In this document: in pieces, positions 17,163-25,839 of the stretch
Numbering within the stretch: position 1 is the stretch's first letter
Layout of the letters: every line of letters starts with the position of its first letter
Origin: Streptomyces sp. TLI_235
Lineage (GTDB): Bacteria > Actinomycetota > Actinomycetes > Streptomycetales > Streptomycetaceae
Reading direction: 5' to 3'
Length of the DNA: 64,000 nt
Assembly: GCA_002300355.1 (NCBI GenBank)
Contig: NSGV01000002.1
Location: 310,001-374,000 of the forward strand
The notes under the pieces: generated by a model
The model's database searches: none
Told to the model about the DNA's origin: nothing
Seen by the model: only the letters and a program-made list of their open reading frames with translations
Made by a program: the position numbers and the translations under genes

Positions 17163-18176
17163 ATGGTCGGTGTTGTGACGGAGGTCGAGGCTCCTGCCGC
17201 GGCGCCCGCCGGGTCGGGCCGTCGGTGGCTGCGGGCGCTGCGGGCGCTCGTCCTGGCCGTGTGCGCGCTGCTGCTGGTGGCGCCGGCCGTGCTGGTGGCG
17301 GTGCGCCTCGGCGGGCTGGACGACGGCACGGTGATGGCCATGCCCGTCGCCGGTGTGCCCTACGTGGCGCTGCTGAGCGTGCTGCTGGTGTTCGTGACGG
17401 CGCTGCTGCGGGCCCGGCTGCTGGCCGTGGTGGCGCTCGGCCTGACGGCGGTGCAGCTGTTCTGGCTGGTGCCGCGGTTCGTCGGGGACGGCGGCCGGGT
17501 GCCGACCTCGGCGCCGCGGCTGCGGGTCGCCACCAGCAACGCCTACCTGGGGCAGGTGGATCCGGCGGCGCTCGTGCGGATGGTCCGCGAGCAGCGGGTG
17601 GACGTGCTCGCGGTGGAGGAGTCGAACCCGGGCCTGGCGGCCGCGCTGGAGCGGGCCGGGATGCCGGAGCTGATGCCGTACCGGGTGGTGGGCCGGTACT
17701 CCGACACCGCGCTGTACTCCCGGCTGCCGCTGTCCGCGACCCGGGTGGCGGACGCCGCGTTCTCGGCCGCGCCGACCTCGGCGGAGGTGACGGTGGAGGG
17801 CCGCACCGTGCGGATCGTCGCCGTGCACACCTACTACCCGCTGGGTGACGCCCGGAAGTGGGCCGACGGCTTCGACGCGCTCCGTGCGGACACCGCCGGG
17901 CGGGCCCGGAACTCCGTCCTGCTCGGCGACTTCAACGCCACCCTGGACCACACGCCGATGCGGCGGCTGCTCGGCACCGGACTGACCGACAGCCATGCCG
18001 AGCTGGGGCGGGGCTTCGACGGCACCTGGCCGGCGGACCGTCCGGTGCTGCCGCCCGTGCTGCAGCTCGACCACGTGCTGCACGGCGAGGCGCTGGCCGC
18101 CGTCACCGTCGCCGAGCAGACACTGCCCGGCACCGACCACCGCGCGGTGGTCGCCGAGCTCGCCGTCACCGGCTGA
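17163..18176 (+). CDS. Membrane-anchored endonuclease/exonuclease/phosphatase family protein
   Basis: A 337-residue protein with three N-terminal membrane segments (about 25-48, 60-82, 85-104) and an extracytoplasmic EEP domain. EEP motifs are seen: RVATSNAY, VDVLAVEES (metal Glu), VHTYYPLG, LLGDFNATLD (Asp/Asn), LDHVLH and GTDHRAVVAEL (catalytic His). Members cut nucleic acids or phosphodiesters outside the cell; substrate unknown. ATG 17163 has GAGGG upstream; a GTG six bases further is possible. The next gene is co-directional after about 100 bp. Confidence 0.87.
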   Translation: MVGVVTEVEAPAAAPAGSGRRWLRALRALVLAVCALLLVAPAVLVAVRLGGLDDGTVMAMPVAGVPYVALLSVLLVFVTALLRARLLAVVALGLTAVQLFWLVPRFVGDGGRVPTSAPRLRVATSNAYLGQVDPAALVRMVREQRVDVLAVEESNPGLAAALERAGMPELMPYRVVGRYSDTALYSRLPLSATRVADAAFSAAPTSAEVTVEGRTVRIVAVHTYYPLGDARKWADGFDALRADTAGRARNSVLLGDFNATLDHTPMRRLLGTGLTDSHAELGRGFDGTWPADRPVLPPVLQLDHVLHGEALAAVTVAEQTLPGTDHRAVVAELAVTG

Positions 18177-18280
18177 CGGCGGCTGCCCGTCCGAGCCGCG
18201 CCGTGCGTCTACGATCACTGGTGCACCCCCGCCGGGCCCGCTCGGGCCGGGGCGGCCGTCGAGGGCAGGGAGTCAGCGCG

Positions 18281-19198
18281 GTGGACGTGGGATTCGTCGG
18301 TCTGGGCACGATGGGGCGCGGGATGGCCCGTCAACTGCTCGCCGCGGGGCACCGGGTGACGGTGTGGAACCGTTCGCCGGAGCCGGTGCGGGAGCTCGCC
18401 GCGGACGGCGCCGTGGCCGCGGACGGCCCGGCCGGGGTCTGGCGGTGCGAGGCCGTGGTGTCGATGCTCGCGGACGACGCCGCCGTGGAGTCGGTGCTGC
18501 TGGACGAGGGCGTGCTGGCCGCGGCCACGGCCGGGGTGCACGTCAACATGGCCACCGTCTCCCCCGCATTGGCCCACCGGGCGGCGGAGCTGCACGCCCG
18601 GCACGGGGTGGACTACGTGGCGGCCCCGGTGCTCGGACGCGGCGAGGTCGCCGCCGCGGGGAACCTGGCGATCCTGGCGGCCGGTCCGGCGGCCCGGCTC
18701 GACCAGGTCGCGCCGCTGTTCGAGGCGATGGGGCGGCGCACCTGGCGGCTCGGCGACCGGCCGGAGATCGCCAACACGGCCAAGATCTGCGCCAATTTCA
18801 TGCTGGTCTCGGCGATCGAGGCGCTGTCCGAGGCGACCGCACTGGGCGAGGCGAGCGGGCTGTCCGCCGCCGACCTGCTGGACGTGCTGACCGGCACCGT
18901 GTTCCCCGGCCCGGTGTACGCGGGGTACGGCGCGATGATCGCCGAACGGCGGTACGAGCCGGCCGGTTTCCGGCTCGAACTGGGGCTCAAGGACATCGGC
19001 CTGGCACTGGACGGCGCGGCCGCGGCCCGGGTGCCCATGCCCTTCGCCGGAGTGCTCCGCGACGCGCTGCTGGAGGCGGTGGCGCACGGGCGCGGCGAAC
19101 AGGACCTGGCCGCGCTGGGCGAGAACTCGCGCCGCCGCGCCGCGCTCGCCCCGGTGGACGACCGGGAGGTTCGGGAGGCCCGGGACGGGCGAACATGA
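18281..19198 (+). CDS. NAD(P)-dependent beta-hydroxyacid dehydrogenase (3-hydroxyisobutyrate dehydrogenase-like)
   Basis: A 305-residue soluble oxidoreductase. The Rossmann start VDVGFVGLGTMGRGMARQLL contains the dinucleotide loop GLGTMG; further motifs are AAPVLGRGEVAAAGNL and the catalytic-lysine region EIANTAKICANF (Lys for the substrate), then a C-terminal all-helical domain with GLKDIGLAL. GTG 18281 is preceded by GGGAG. Members act on 3-hydroxyisobutyrate, tartronate semialdehyde, gamma-hydroxybutyrate or imines, and the exact substrate cannot be read here. Confidence 0.9.
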   Translation: MDVGFVGLGTMGRGMARQLLAAGHRVTVWNRSPEPVRELAADGAVAADGPAGVWRCEAVVSMLADDAAVESVLLDEGVLAAATAGVHVNMATVSPALAHRAAELHARHGVDYVAAPVLGRGEVAAAGNLAILAAGPAARLDQVAPLFEAMGRRTWRLGDRPEIANTAKICANFMLVSAIEALSEATALGEASGLSAADLLDVLTGTVFPGPVYAGYGAMIAERRYEPAGFRLELGLKDIGLALDGAAAARVPMPFAGVLRDALLEAVAHGRGEQDLAALGENSRRRAALAPVDDREVREARDGRT

Positions 19199-19214
19199 CA
19201 TTTCGTCAAAAGCC

Positions 19215-19243
19215 TTGTGGCACGGCCGCGCCACCCCTAGGTT
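19215..19243 (+). promoter_or_regulatory. Sigma70-type promoter for S28 peptidase gene
   Basis: TTGTGG (19215-19220), a 17-bp spacer and TAGGTT (19238-19243), about 60 bp before the start codon, fit a HrdB-like promoter. Confidence 0.55.
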
Positions 19244-19303
19244 GTGCGGCGGGTTAAACGTACTTACGCCGTCGCTTGACTTCGCCGCCCCGGGAGACCC
19301 CTG

Positions 19304-20779
19304 TTGCGCAGCCGCCTGTGGACCACCCTCGCGGCAGGCCTCGTGTCCGCCTGCCTGCTCCCCTCCCCCGCGTTCGCCGCGGCCGTCCCCGCCCGCGCCG
19401 CGGCCCCGGCCGCCGCGAGCGCCGCCCAGGACGCCGACCTGAAGGACCGGCTGGCGGCGATCCCGGGGATGGCCGTCGTCCAGGAGAAGCCCGTCGCCGG
19501 GTACCGCTTCTTCGTCCTGACGTACACCCAGCCGATCGACCACGACCGCCCGTGGCGCGGCCGCTTCCAGCAGCGGCTCACCGTGCTGCACCGCGGCTTC
19601 GACCGGCCGACCGTCTTCTCCGCGAGCGGGTACGGGCTGCCCGCCGACCCGGGCCCGTCCCGGTCCGAGCCCACCCGGCTGCTCGACGCCAACCAGGTCT
19701 CCCTGGAGTACCGGTTCTTCCACGGCTCGGAGCCCGCCACCGGCGGCGACTGGTCGACCCTGAACGTCCGCCAGGCCACCGCCGACCAGCACGCGGTCTT
19801 CACCGCCCTCAAGGCGCTCTACACCGGCCGCTGGATCGCCACCGGCGGCAGCAAGGGCGGCATGAACGCCGCCCACTACGAGCGGTTCCACCCCGGCGAC
19901 ATGGACGGCACCGTCGCCTACGTCGCGCCGGACGACGCCGCCCGCTCCGGCGACCGCGCCTACGCGGACGTGATCCGCGGCAACGGCACCCCCGCCTGCC
20001 GGGCCGCCCTCGCCGACGCCCAGGCCGAGGCGCTGCGCCGCCGCACCGCGCTGGCCGCCCGCTACGAGCAGTACGCCAAGGACAACGGCTACACCTTCTC
20101 GGCCGAGTACATGGGCAGCGCCGACAAGGCCCTGGAGGCGCTGGTCGTCGACACGCCGTGGGCGTTCTGGCAGTACGGCACCGAGGCCGACTGCGCGGGC
20201 GTCCCCGGCAAGGACGCCACCGACCAGCAGCTGTGGGACTGGCTGGACGGCGTGGAGGGCTTCTCCTTCTACACCGACCAGACGCTCTCGTACTACGCCC
20301 CGTACTACTACCAGGCGGCCACCGAGCTGGGCGCCCCCGAGGTGGCGTACCCGGAGCTCAAGGGGCTGCTGAAGTACCGGCTCTCGGTGTGGGACTACAT
20401 CCCCGACAAGGTCGCCGAGCGGCGCTTCGACCCCGGGCTCACCCGTGACGTCGACCGCTGGATCCACCGCAACGCCCGCAACACCCTCTTCGTCTACGGC
20501 GGCCGCGACCCGTGGAGCGCCGAGCGGTTCAGCGTCTCCGGCCGCACCCGCGACAGCCATGTGATGACGGTCGCCGAGGGCAACCACGGCGCCTCGATCG
20601 CCGCCCTCGACCCGGCCGACCGCGGCACGGCGACCGCCGCCCTGCTCCGCTGGGCCGGCCTCCCCCCGGCCGCCGGCCAGGGGCTGACGGCGGCGGCACC
20701 GACCCCGGCGCCCTTCGACCCCGCCCTCGACACCCCCGACCGCACCGAACGCCACCGGCTGCCCGGCCTGCCCGGCTGA
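19304..20779 (+). CDS. Secreted S28 family serine (tripeptidyl/prolyl) aminopeptidase
   Basis: Exported serine peptidase of 491 residues that should release peptides after proline or tripeptides from secreted-protein debris. Signal peptide residues 1-26 (MRSRLWTTLAAGLVSACLL then AFAAAVP). The nucleophile elbow is TGGSKGGMNA (Ser near 182); the acid lies in VYGGRDPWSAE and the His in EGNHGASIA. The TTG at 19304 with GGGAGA upstream is the best start because it gives a full signal peptide. A strong promoter upstream and a palindromic terminator downstream mark a single-gene unit. Confidence 0.9.
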   Translation: MRSRLWTTLAAGLVSACLLPSPAFAAAVPARAAAPAAASAAQDADLKDRLAAIPGMAVVQEKPVAGYRFFVLTYTQPIDHDRPWRGRFQQRLTVLHRGFDRPTVFSASGYGLPADPGPSRSEPTRLLDANQVSLEYRFFHGSEPATGGDWSTLNVRQATADQHAVFTALKALYTGRWIATGGSKGGMNAAHYERFHPGDMDGTVAYVAPDDAARSGDRAYADVIRGNGTPACRAALADAQAEALRRRTALAARYEQYAKDNGYTFSAEYMGSADKALEALVVDTPWAFWQYGTEADCAGVPGKDATDQQLWDWLDGVEGFSFYTDQTLSYYAPYYYQAATELGAPEVAYPELKGLLKYRLSVWDYIPDKVAERRFDPGLTRDVDRWIHRNARNTLFVYGGRDPWSAERFSVSGRTRDSHVMTVAEGNHGASIAALDPADRGTATAALLRWAGLPPAAGQGLTAAAPTPAPFDPALDTPDRTERHRLPGLPG

Positions 20780-20788
20780 CCCCGGCAG

Positions 20789-20832
20789 CACCGCTGCCCC
20801 CCGCCCGGTCGACCGGGCGGGGGGCAGCGGTG
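20789..20832. terminator. 44-bp perfect palindrome, bidirectional terminator
   Basis: The 22 bases 20789-20810 (start CACCGCTGCC) are exactly complementary to 20811-20832, giving an uninterrupted palindrome centred on GGTCGACC. It sits between the convergent S28 peptidase and lipoprotein genes, so it can end both transcripts. No T tract. Confidence 0.85.
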
Positions 20833-20843
20833 TGCACGGACCG

Positions 20844-21650
20844 TCAGGCGGTCTTCAGCTTCTGCTGGAACAGCGAGTAGTCGATGACCTCGTCGGCCGG
20901 CGGGGCCTGGACGGTGACCGGCTTGTCGAAGTCGCTGAAGTCCATCTGGCCGGGCTCCTTGCCGGCCGCCTCCATGCGGATCAGATACGGCTTGCCCTCG
21001 GTGGCGATGTGGAGGGTGGTCTTCGCGCCGTCCTCCGGGTCGGTGCCGAGCAGGGTGAAGGTCTTCACGCCGTTGACGGTGCCGGCGGCGCCCTTGGTCA
21101 GCGGGCCCTCGTCGTTGTCCTGGGTGATGCCCTTGATCAGGTCGCACATGCTCGCGACCTCCTGGATCCTGCTGTCGCTCTGGCCGCCGGTGAGGTAGCG
21201 GCCCTTGAAGAGCTCCGCGGCCATGGCACCCGCCTTGGGGTTGCCCTTCTCGCTGCCGATCTTCTTCCAGAAGGCGGCGTCCGGCTTGATCCAGGTGCCG
21301 GTGCCGTTGTGCACCACCTCGACCTGGCCGTCGCCGACGGAGACGGTGCCCTTGCAGTTGCCCTGCTTGTCGGCGGCCAGGTGCAGGGTGATCTTCTGGC
21401 CCTCGGAGGTCAGGCTGCCGTCCACCTTCAGGGCGGTCAGCGCCGACATGGCGGCGTGCGCCTGCTTCGAGAGCTCCTCGGCGGTCAGCTTCTCGGTGTC
21501 GAGCGTCTGGACCGGGCTCGGGGAGGCCGAGGCCGGGGCCGGTGCCGCGGGAGCCTTGGCCGCGGGCTTGCCCTCACTGCCGCAGGCGGTGGCACCGGCG
21601 GCGAGGACCGCGCAGACGGCGGCGGTACGGACAAGGCGGGTGGAGAGCAT
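20844..21650 (-). CDS. Lipoprotein, LppX/LprG or LolA-like fold
   Basis: A 268-residue exported lipoprotein. Signal MLSTRLVRTAAVCAVLAAG then lipobox GATAC with Cys23, an Ala/Pro/Ser linker, then a domain with KAHAAMSALTALKVDGSL, KITLHLAADKQGNCKGTV and YLIRMEAAGKEPGQMDFSDF. The pattern (short helices then a half-barrel of beta strands, with DGSL and PYLIRME segments) fits the LolA/LppX superfamily that binds lipids or pentapeptide ligands, but this is inferred from pattern only. AAGGAAG precedes the ATG. Monocistronic and convergent with the peptidase. Confidence 0.78.
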   Translation of the reverse strand: MLSTRLVRTAAVCAVLAAGATACGSEGKPAAKAPAAPAPASASPSPVQTLDTEKLTAEELSKQAHAAMSALTALKVDGSLTSEGQKITLHLAADKQGNCKGTVSVGDGQVEVVHNGTGTWIKPDAAFWKKIGSEKGNPKAGAMAAELFKGRYLTGGQSDSRIQEVASMCDLIKGITQDNDEGPLTKGAAGTVNGVKTFTLLGTDPEDGAKTTLHIATEGKPYLIRMEAAGKEPGQMDFSDFDKPVTVQAPPADEVIDYSLFQQKLKTA

Positions 21651-21825
21651 GGATCTTCCTTGCGGGTGAAGTGGCAGGACGCCGCCCCGCCGAAGCGTCC
21701 GCGGCGGAGATCAAGTATGGGGTCAAACGATCACCCGTTCGGACGCAGGGGGCCGCGCGTTACCTCCTTGTGGCGTGATCGATACCGTCCGCGACGTCGA
21801 CGCGCCGCCGATCGGCCCGGGGCCG

Positions 21826-22665
21826 TCAGCGCGGGCCGCGGCGGCGCGGGGTGGGCCGGCGGTGGAGCGCCTCACCGGTGAGCGCGCCCGCGTACACGCA
21901 GTAGCCGACCCCGATCAGCCAGGACTGCACCACCAGCACCGTGCCGATCGCCCCGTACGACACCGCGTTGGAGACGATCATCGGGGCGAAGGCGAACCGG
22001 GAGAACACCCGCAGGCCGACCAGCGCGACGACCGTCGTACAGGCCCCCGGGAGCAGCACGCGCCAGGGCACCCGGGCGCCCAGCAGCAGCCGCTGCAGCC
22101 ACCAGAAGAAGAGCACCCCGCCGAGCAGGGTGGCCGCGACCCGCAGCGCCGGCTGGACGCCGGTGCCGTTCCACGGCACGCCGCTCCACGCCGCCACCAG
22201 AACGAAGCCGATCAGCCCGACCAGGCCCAGCACCTGGCGCCACACCGCGTGCCAGGCTCCCGGCGGCACCTGCCAGATCCGCTCATAGGCGTTCTGCACC
22301 GCCGCCATCAGCGAGACGCCGAAGACCGCGAGGGCGGCGAGGCTGAGGCCCGTCGTGGTCGAGACGACCTCGCCGCGGGGGGCGAACAGCTCGTCCACCG
22401 CGACGGCGGAGCGGCCGGACAGCCCTAGGCCGTCGATCATCCAGTCGGCGATCCCGCTGCCGTTGGTCGGCGAGGCCGCCGCGATGACCACCAGCAGCGG
22501 CACCACGGTGACGAAGCAGAGCGCGGCGAAGGCCATCGAGCGGTGCAGCAGCTCGATCTCGCGGGCCCGCCGCCACACCTCCCGGGCGACCTCCGCCAGC
22601 CGTGCCCGCAGGCCGCCGGGCTCCGGTCGGCCCGAGCCCGGCAGCAGGTGCCGGCCGCCGGTCAT
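21826..22665 (-). CDS. YihY/BrkB family membrane protein (copy 2)
   Basis: A 279-residue inner-membrane protein with about six membrane segments (for example AFAALCFVTVVPLLVVIAA, GFVLVAAWSGVPW, VLVVQSWLIGVGYCVY). YihY proteins were once called ribonuclease BN; their role in streptomycetes is not established. ATG 22663-22665 has a very strong GGAGGGGGGAG site. It follows another YihY gene by 17 bp, so the two are probably co-transcribed and may form a hetero-oligomer. This copy is shorter and more diverged. Confidence 0.85.
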   Translation of the reverse strand: MTGGRHLLPGSGRPEPGGLRARLAEVAREVWRRAREIELLHRSMAFAALCFVTVVPLLVVIAAASPTNGSGIADWMIDGLGLSGRSAVAVDELFAPRGEVVSTTTGLSLAALAVFGVSLMAAVQNAYERIWQVPPGAWHAVWRQVLGLVGLIGFVLVAAWSGVPWNGTGVQPALRVAATLLGGVLFFWWLQRLLLGARVPWRVLLPGACTTVVALVGLRVFSRFAFAPMIVSNAVSYGAIGTVLVVQSWLIGVGYCVYAGALTGEALHRRPTPRRRGPR

Positions 22666-22682
22666 CGGGCTCCCCCCTCCGG

Positions 22683-23708
22683 TCAGGGGCCGCCGCCGCT
22701 CCCGGCGTCGTCCCAGGTCTGCGTGGAGCGCGGCTCGACGTAGGGCTCCTGCCCCGGCGGCAGACCGCCTTGGACGGCCCGGGCCCGTGACAGCTCGGCG
22801 TCGAACTCCAACCCCAACAGGATCGCCAGGTTCGAGAGCCACAGCCACACCAGGAAGACGATCACCCCGGCCAGCGCGCCGTACGTCCGGTTGTACGAGG
22901 CGAAGTTCGCCACGAAGGCGGCGAAGCCGCCGGACAGGCCAAGCCAGAGCGCCACTGCCAGCAGGCTCCCGGGCGACACCCAGCGGAAGCCGCGGCCGCG
23001 GACGTTCGGCGCGGCCCAGTAGAGCAGCGCGATCATCAACACGACCAGCACCAGCAGGACCGGCCACTTGGCGATCGACCAGACCTGCACACCGGCGTCG
23101 CCGACCCCCAGCGCCTCACCCGCCCGGCGCGCGACCGGGCCGGTGAACACCACGATCACCGCGCTGCCGGCGAGCAGCAGCATCAGCACCACCGTCAGGC
23201 CGAGCCGCAGCGGTGTCAGCTTCCACACCGGGCGGCCCTCCCGGATGTCGTACACCTGATTGGCGGCACGGATGAACGCCGCGATGTAGCCGGAGGCGGA
23301 CCACATCGCACCGGCCAGGCCGAGGACGGCGAGGACGCCGCTGGTGCCGTGGCCGCGCTGCAGTTCCTCGACGCCGCCGCGCAGGATGTCCCGGGCCGGG
23401 CCCGGGGTCCAGGTGCGCAGGTTGTCGAGGAGCTGTTCGGTCGCGGACCGGCCGACCAGGCCGATCAGCGACACGATCAGCAGCAGCGTCGGGAAGATCG
23501 CGAGGACGCCGTAGTAGGTGAGCGTCGCGGCCCGGTCGGAGAGCTCGTCGGCGATGACTTCCTTGCCGGTGCGGCGCAGCGCGTCCGTCCAGCCGCGCCT
23601 GCGCAGCCGGGTCGGTCGGTCCGGGGCGCGTCGGCGCACCCGGGCGTCGGGGCCGGGCCGGGCGGTGGTCCGCCGGCGGCCGAGGGTGTGTCTGCGAAGT
23701 CCGTCCAC
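22683..23708 (-). CDS. YihY/BrkB family membrane protein (copy 1)
   Basis: A roughly 341-residue membrane protein with the family signatures DRAATLTYYGVLAIFPTLLL, SASGYIAAFIRAANQVYDI, NRTYGALAGVIVFLVWLWL and LLGLEFDAEL, six hydrophobic segments and an Arg-rich cytosolic N-terminus. The start is uncertain: GTG 23706-23708 is used here, and a TTG at 23741 would add 11 residues. The C-terminal acidic tail ends TWDDAGSGGGP. Adjacent to a second YihY gene. Function of the family is unknown. Confidence 0.88.
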   Translation of the reverse strand: MDGLRRHTLGRRRTTARPGPDARVRRRAPDRPTRLRRRGWTDALRRTGKEVIADELSDRAATLTYYGVLAIFPTLLLIVSLIGLVGRSATEQLLDNLRTWTPGPARDILRGGVEELQRGHGTSGVLAVLGLAGAMWSASGYIAAFIRAANQVYDIREGRPVWKLTPLRLGLTVVLMLLLAGSAVIVVFTGPVARRAGEALGVGDAGVQVWSIAKWPVLLVLVVLMIALLYWAAPNVRGRGFRWVSPGSLLAVALWLGLSGGFAAFVANFASYNRTYGALAGVIVFLVWLWLSNLAILLGLEFDAELSRARAVQGGLPPGQEPYVEPRSTQTWDDAGSGGGP

Positions 23709-23789
23709 GCCCGGACGTCTGTCCCTCGGCGGCCGATCCAACCGTCCGGGCGTGGCCGACCGTCGGGCGGGTTCGACCTCCGGGCGGGG

Positions 23790-24141
23790 TCAGGCGCTCT
23801 CCAGGCCCGGCTCCCGGAGCCGGTCGCGGCGGGCGCGGACGGCGCCGACCGTCCGGGTGATGCCGTAGCCGAGCAGCCAGGGCAGCACGGTGATGCCCAG
23901 CACGTACACACCGAAGTAGAGCAGGTAGTCGCCGGGCAGCCGCCCCGGCCGGCAGGCGACGACGCCCAGGGTCACCACCGGCTCCAGCGGCAAGCACCGA
24001 CCACAGCCGCGGCGGCCACAGCCCGGGCCTGCGGGCGCACCAGACCCCCAGCCCGCCCATGATGAAGGGCCCGAACGGGACCCAGAGGACCACCGGGTAG
24101 AACAGCAGGACCCACCACTCGTCCGACGCGCCGAACATCAT
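23790..24141 (-). pseudogene. Small membrane protein gene with a frameshift
   Basis: Two frames together encode one protein of about 117 residues. The upstream frame starts ATG 24139-24141 (MMFGASDEWWVLLFY, then PFIMGGLGVWCARRP and RLWSVLA) behind AGGGGGAT. The downstream frame continues PLEPVVTLGVVA, YLLYFGVYVLGITVLPW and GYGITRTVGAVRARRD. The switch lies near 23985-24000, and deleting one base or adding two restores a continuous three-helix membrane protein. It is a recent pseudogene, a programmed shift or a sequencing error. Family unknown; the segments resemble conserved actinobacterial membrane proteins. Confidence 0.6.
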
Positions 24142-24244
24142 GAGATCCCCCTGGAGTCGACGGCCACCGGGTCTCCCGCCCGGCGGCACCCCGGTGCGCA
24201 CCGCTCCGCACGGGTGCGACGGGCGGGCCGGGGCGAGTGGCCGG

Positions 24245-25729
24245 TCAGCGGCTGCCGCTCGGGGGCAGTGGGCGGTGGCCGCGGATGTCGGCGAGGGCGA
24301 CCACCAGCGCGACCAGGACGAAGCCGGCGGAGACCGCGGTGCCGAGCTGGAAGGCGCCCGTCCAGGCGTCGGGGCCGTCGCCGGCGTGCCCGAGGAAGAC
24401 CGAGCCGACCACGGCGATGCCGACCGCGGAGCCGATCCGCTGGGCGGTCTGCAGGACGCCGCCGGCGCTGCCCGCCCGGGCCACCGGTACCTCCTGCAGG
24501 GTGACGGTCTGGTTGGGGGCGATGACCAGGCCGCTGCCGGTGCCGGCGACCAGCAGCGGGCCCGCGGTGGCCCAGCCGGTGGTGTCGCCGGAGGTGAGGT
24601 GGGCGGCGAGGGAGGCACCGCCCAGGCCGACCAGGACGGTGGCGAGGCCGACCGCCACCAGCCGCCGCCCCCGCCGCGCGACCAGCCGCCCGCCGACCGC
24701 GGCGGCCACCGCGGAGCCCACCGCGAACGGGGTGATCGCGAGGCCCGCGGCCAGCGCACTGTAGTGCAGGCCGGCCTGCAGGTAGAGGGTGAAGACGAAG
24801 AAGACCGAGGTGAACCCGGCGAAGTAGGCCAGCGAGAGCAGGGTGCCGGCGGCGTACGAGCGGCGGTCGAAGAGGTCCATGCTGACCAGCGGTTCGCGGC
24901 GGCGCCCGTACCGGCGCTCCCAGACGGCGAAGCCGGCGAGCAGCAGGACGGCCAGCGGCAGCAGCAGCCAGCGGGCGGGGTGGTGCCACTGCTCCTGGAC
25001 GAAGGGCAGCAGCAGGGCGGTGGTGCCCACGCCGAGCAGCAGCACCCCCACCGGGTCGAGGTCGCTGCGGCCGGCCGCCCGGGGCGGCGGGTCGGGCAGC
25101 AGGCGGCGGGCCAGCGGCAGTGCGGCCAGGCCGATCGGGACGTTGACCAGGAAGACCCAGCGCCAGCCGTCCTGCGGGCCGGCGAGTTCGATCAGCAGTC
25201 CGCCGAGCAGCGGGCCGACGGCGGTGGAGATGCCGATGACGGCGCCGAGCATGCCGAAGGCGCGGCCGCGTTCGGGGCCGGGGAAGGAGGTCTGGATGAA
25301 GCCGGACACCTGCGGCACGATGATGCCGCCGGCCAGGCCCTGCACCAGCCGGGCGGTGATCAGCCAGGCCTCGTTCTGCGCGGCGCCGGCGAGGGCGCTG
25401 GCCGCGGTGAACAGGGCCAGCCCGGTGAGGAACACCGCGCGGCGGTCGCGGGCGTCGCCGAGCCGCCCGGCGGGCACCAGGGCGAGGCCGAAGGCCAGCG
25501 CGTAGCCGCTGAGCACCCACTGCAGGCCGCTCTGGCTCATGTGCAGGCCGGTGCGGATCGTCGGCAGGGCGACGTTGACGATGCTGACGTCGAGCAGCGT
25601 CATGAAGCCGGCGATCAGGCAGACCACCAGGGCGCGCCAGCGCTGCGGCACGGGCTCGGCGGGCCCGGCGGCGGGGCCCGTCCGGGCGTCGGGCTGCGGG
25701 CCCCCGGTGCCGGGGCCTGCGCCGGCCAA
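24245..25729 (-). CDS. MFS transporter, DHA2 (14-TM) drug-efflux type
   Basis: Proton-driven exporter of 494 residues with about 14 membrane segments. Signatures: GFMTLLDVSIVNVALPTI (helix 1 motif of DHA2), WVLSGYALAFGLALVPAGRL followed by GDARDRRAV (motif A), GPLLGGLLIE and GWRWVFLVNVPIG. The TTG at 25727-25729 follows GGAGG at 6 bp, which decides against the longer Arg/Ala-rich upstream extension. Members pump antibiotics, dyes or metabolites. No regulator gene lies next to it; the downstream gene is the frameshifted membrane protein. Confidence 0.92.
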   Translation of the reverse strand: MAGAGPGTGGPQPDARTGPAAGPAEPVPQRWRALVVCLIAGFMTLLDVSIVNVALPTIRTGLHMSQSGLQWVLSGYALAFGLALVPAGRLGDARDRRAVFLTGLALFTAASALAGAAQNEAWLITARLVQGLAGGIIVPQVSGFIQTSFPGPERGRAFGMLGAVIGISTAVGPLLGGLLIELAGPQDGWRWVFLVNVPIGLAALPLARRLLPDPPPRAAGRSDLDPVGVLLLGVGTTALLLPFVQEQWHHPARWLLLPLAVLLLAGFAVWERRYGRRREPLVSMDLFDRRSYAAGTLLSLAYFAGFTSVFFVFTLYLQAGLHYSALAAGLAITPFAVGSAVAAAVGGRLVARRGRRLVAVGLATVLVGLGGASLAAHLTSGDTTGWATAGPLLVAGTGSGLVIAPNQTVTLQEVPVARAGSAGGVLQTAQRIGSAVGIAVVGSVFLGHAGDGPDAWTGAFQLGTAVSAGFVLVALVVALADIRGHRPLPPSGSR

Positions 25730-25839
25730 GGGCGGCCTCCTTCCGGCTGCGGCGGCGGAGGCACGGGGCCCGGCGTGCGCCCGCGGACCGGCTCCGCCCC
25801 TTCGACCAGGGTGCACCCGAACGGGCGGGTGCCGCCGGG

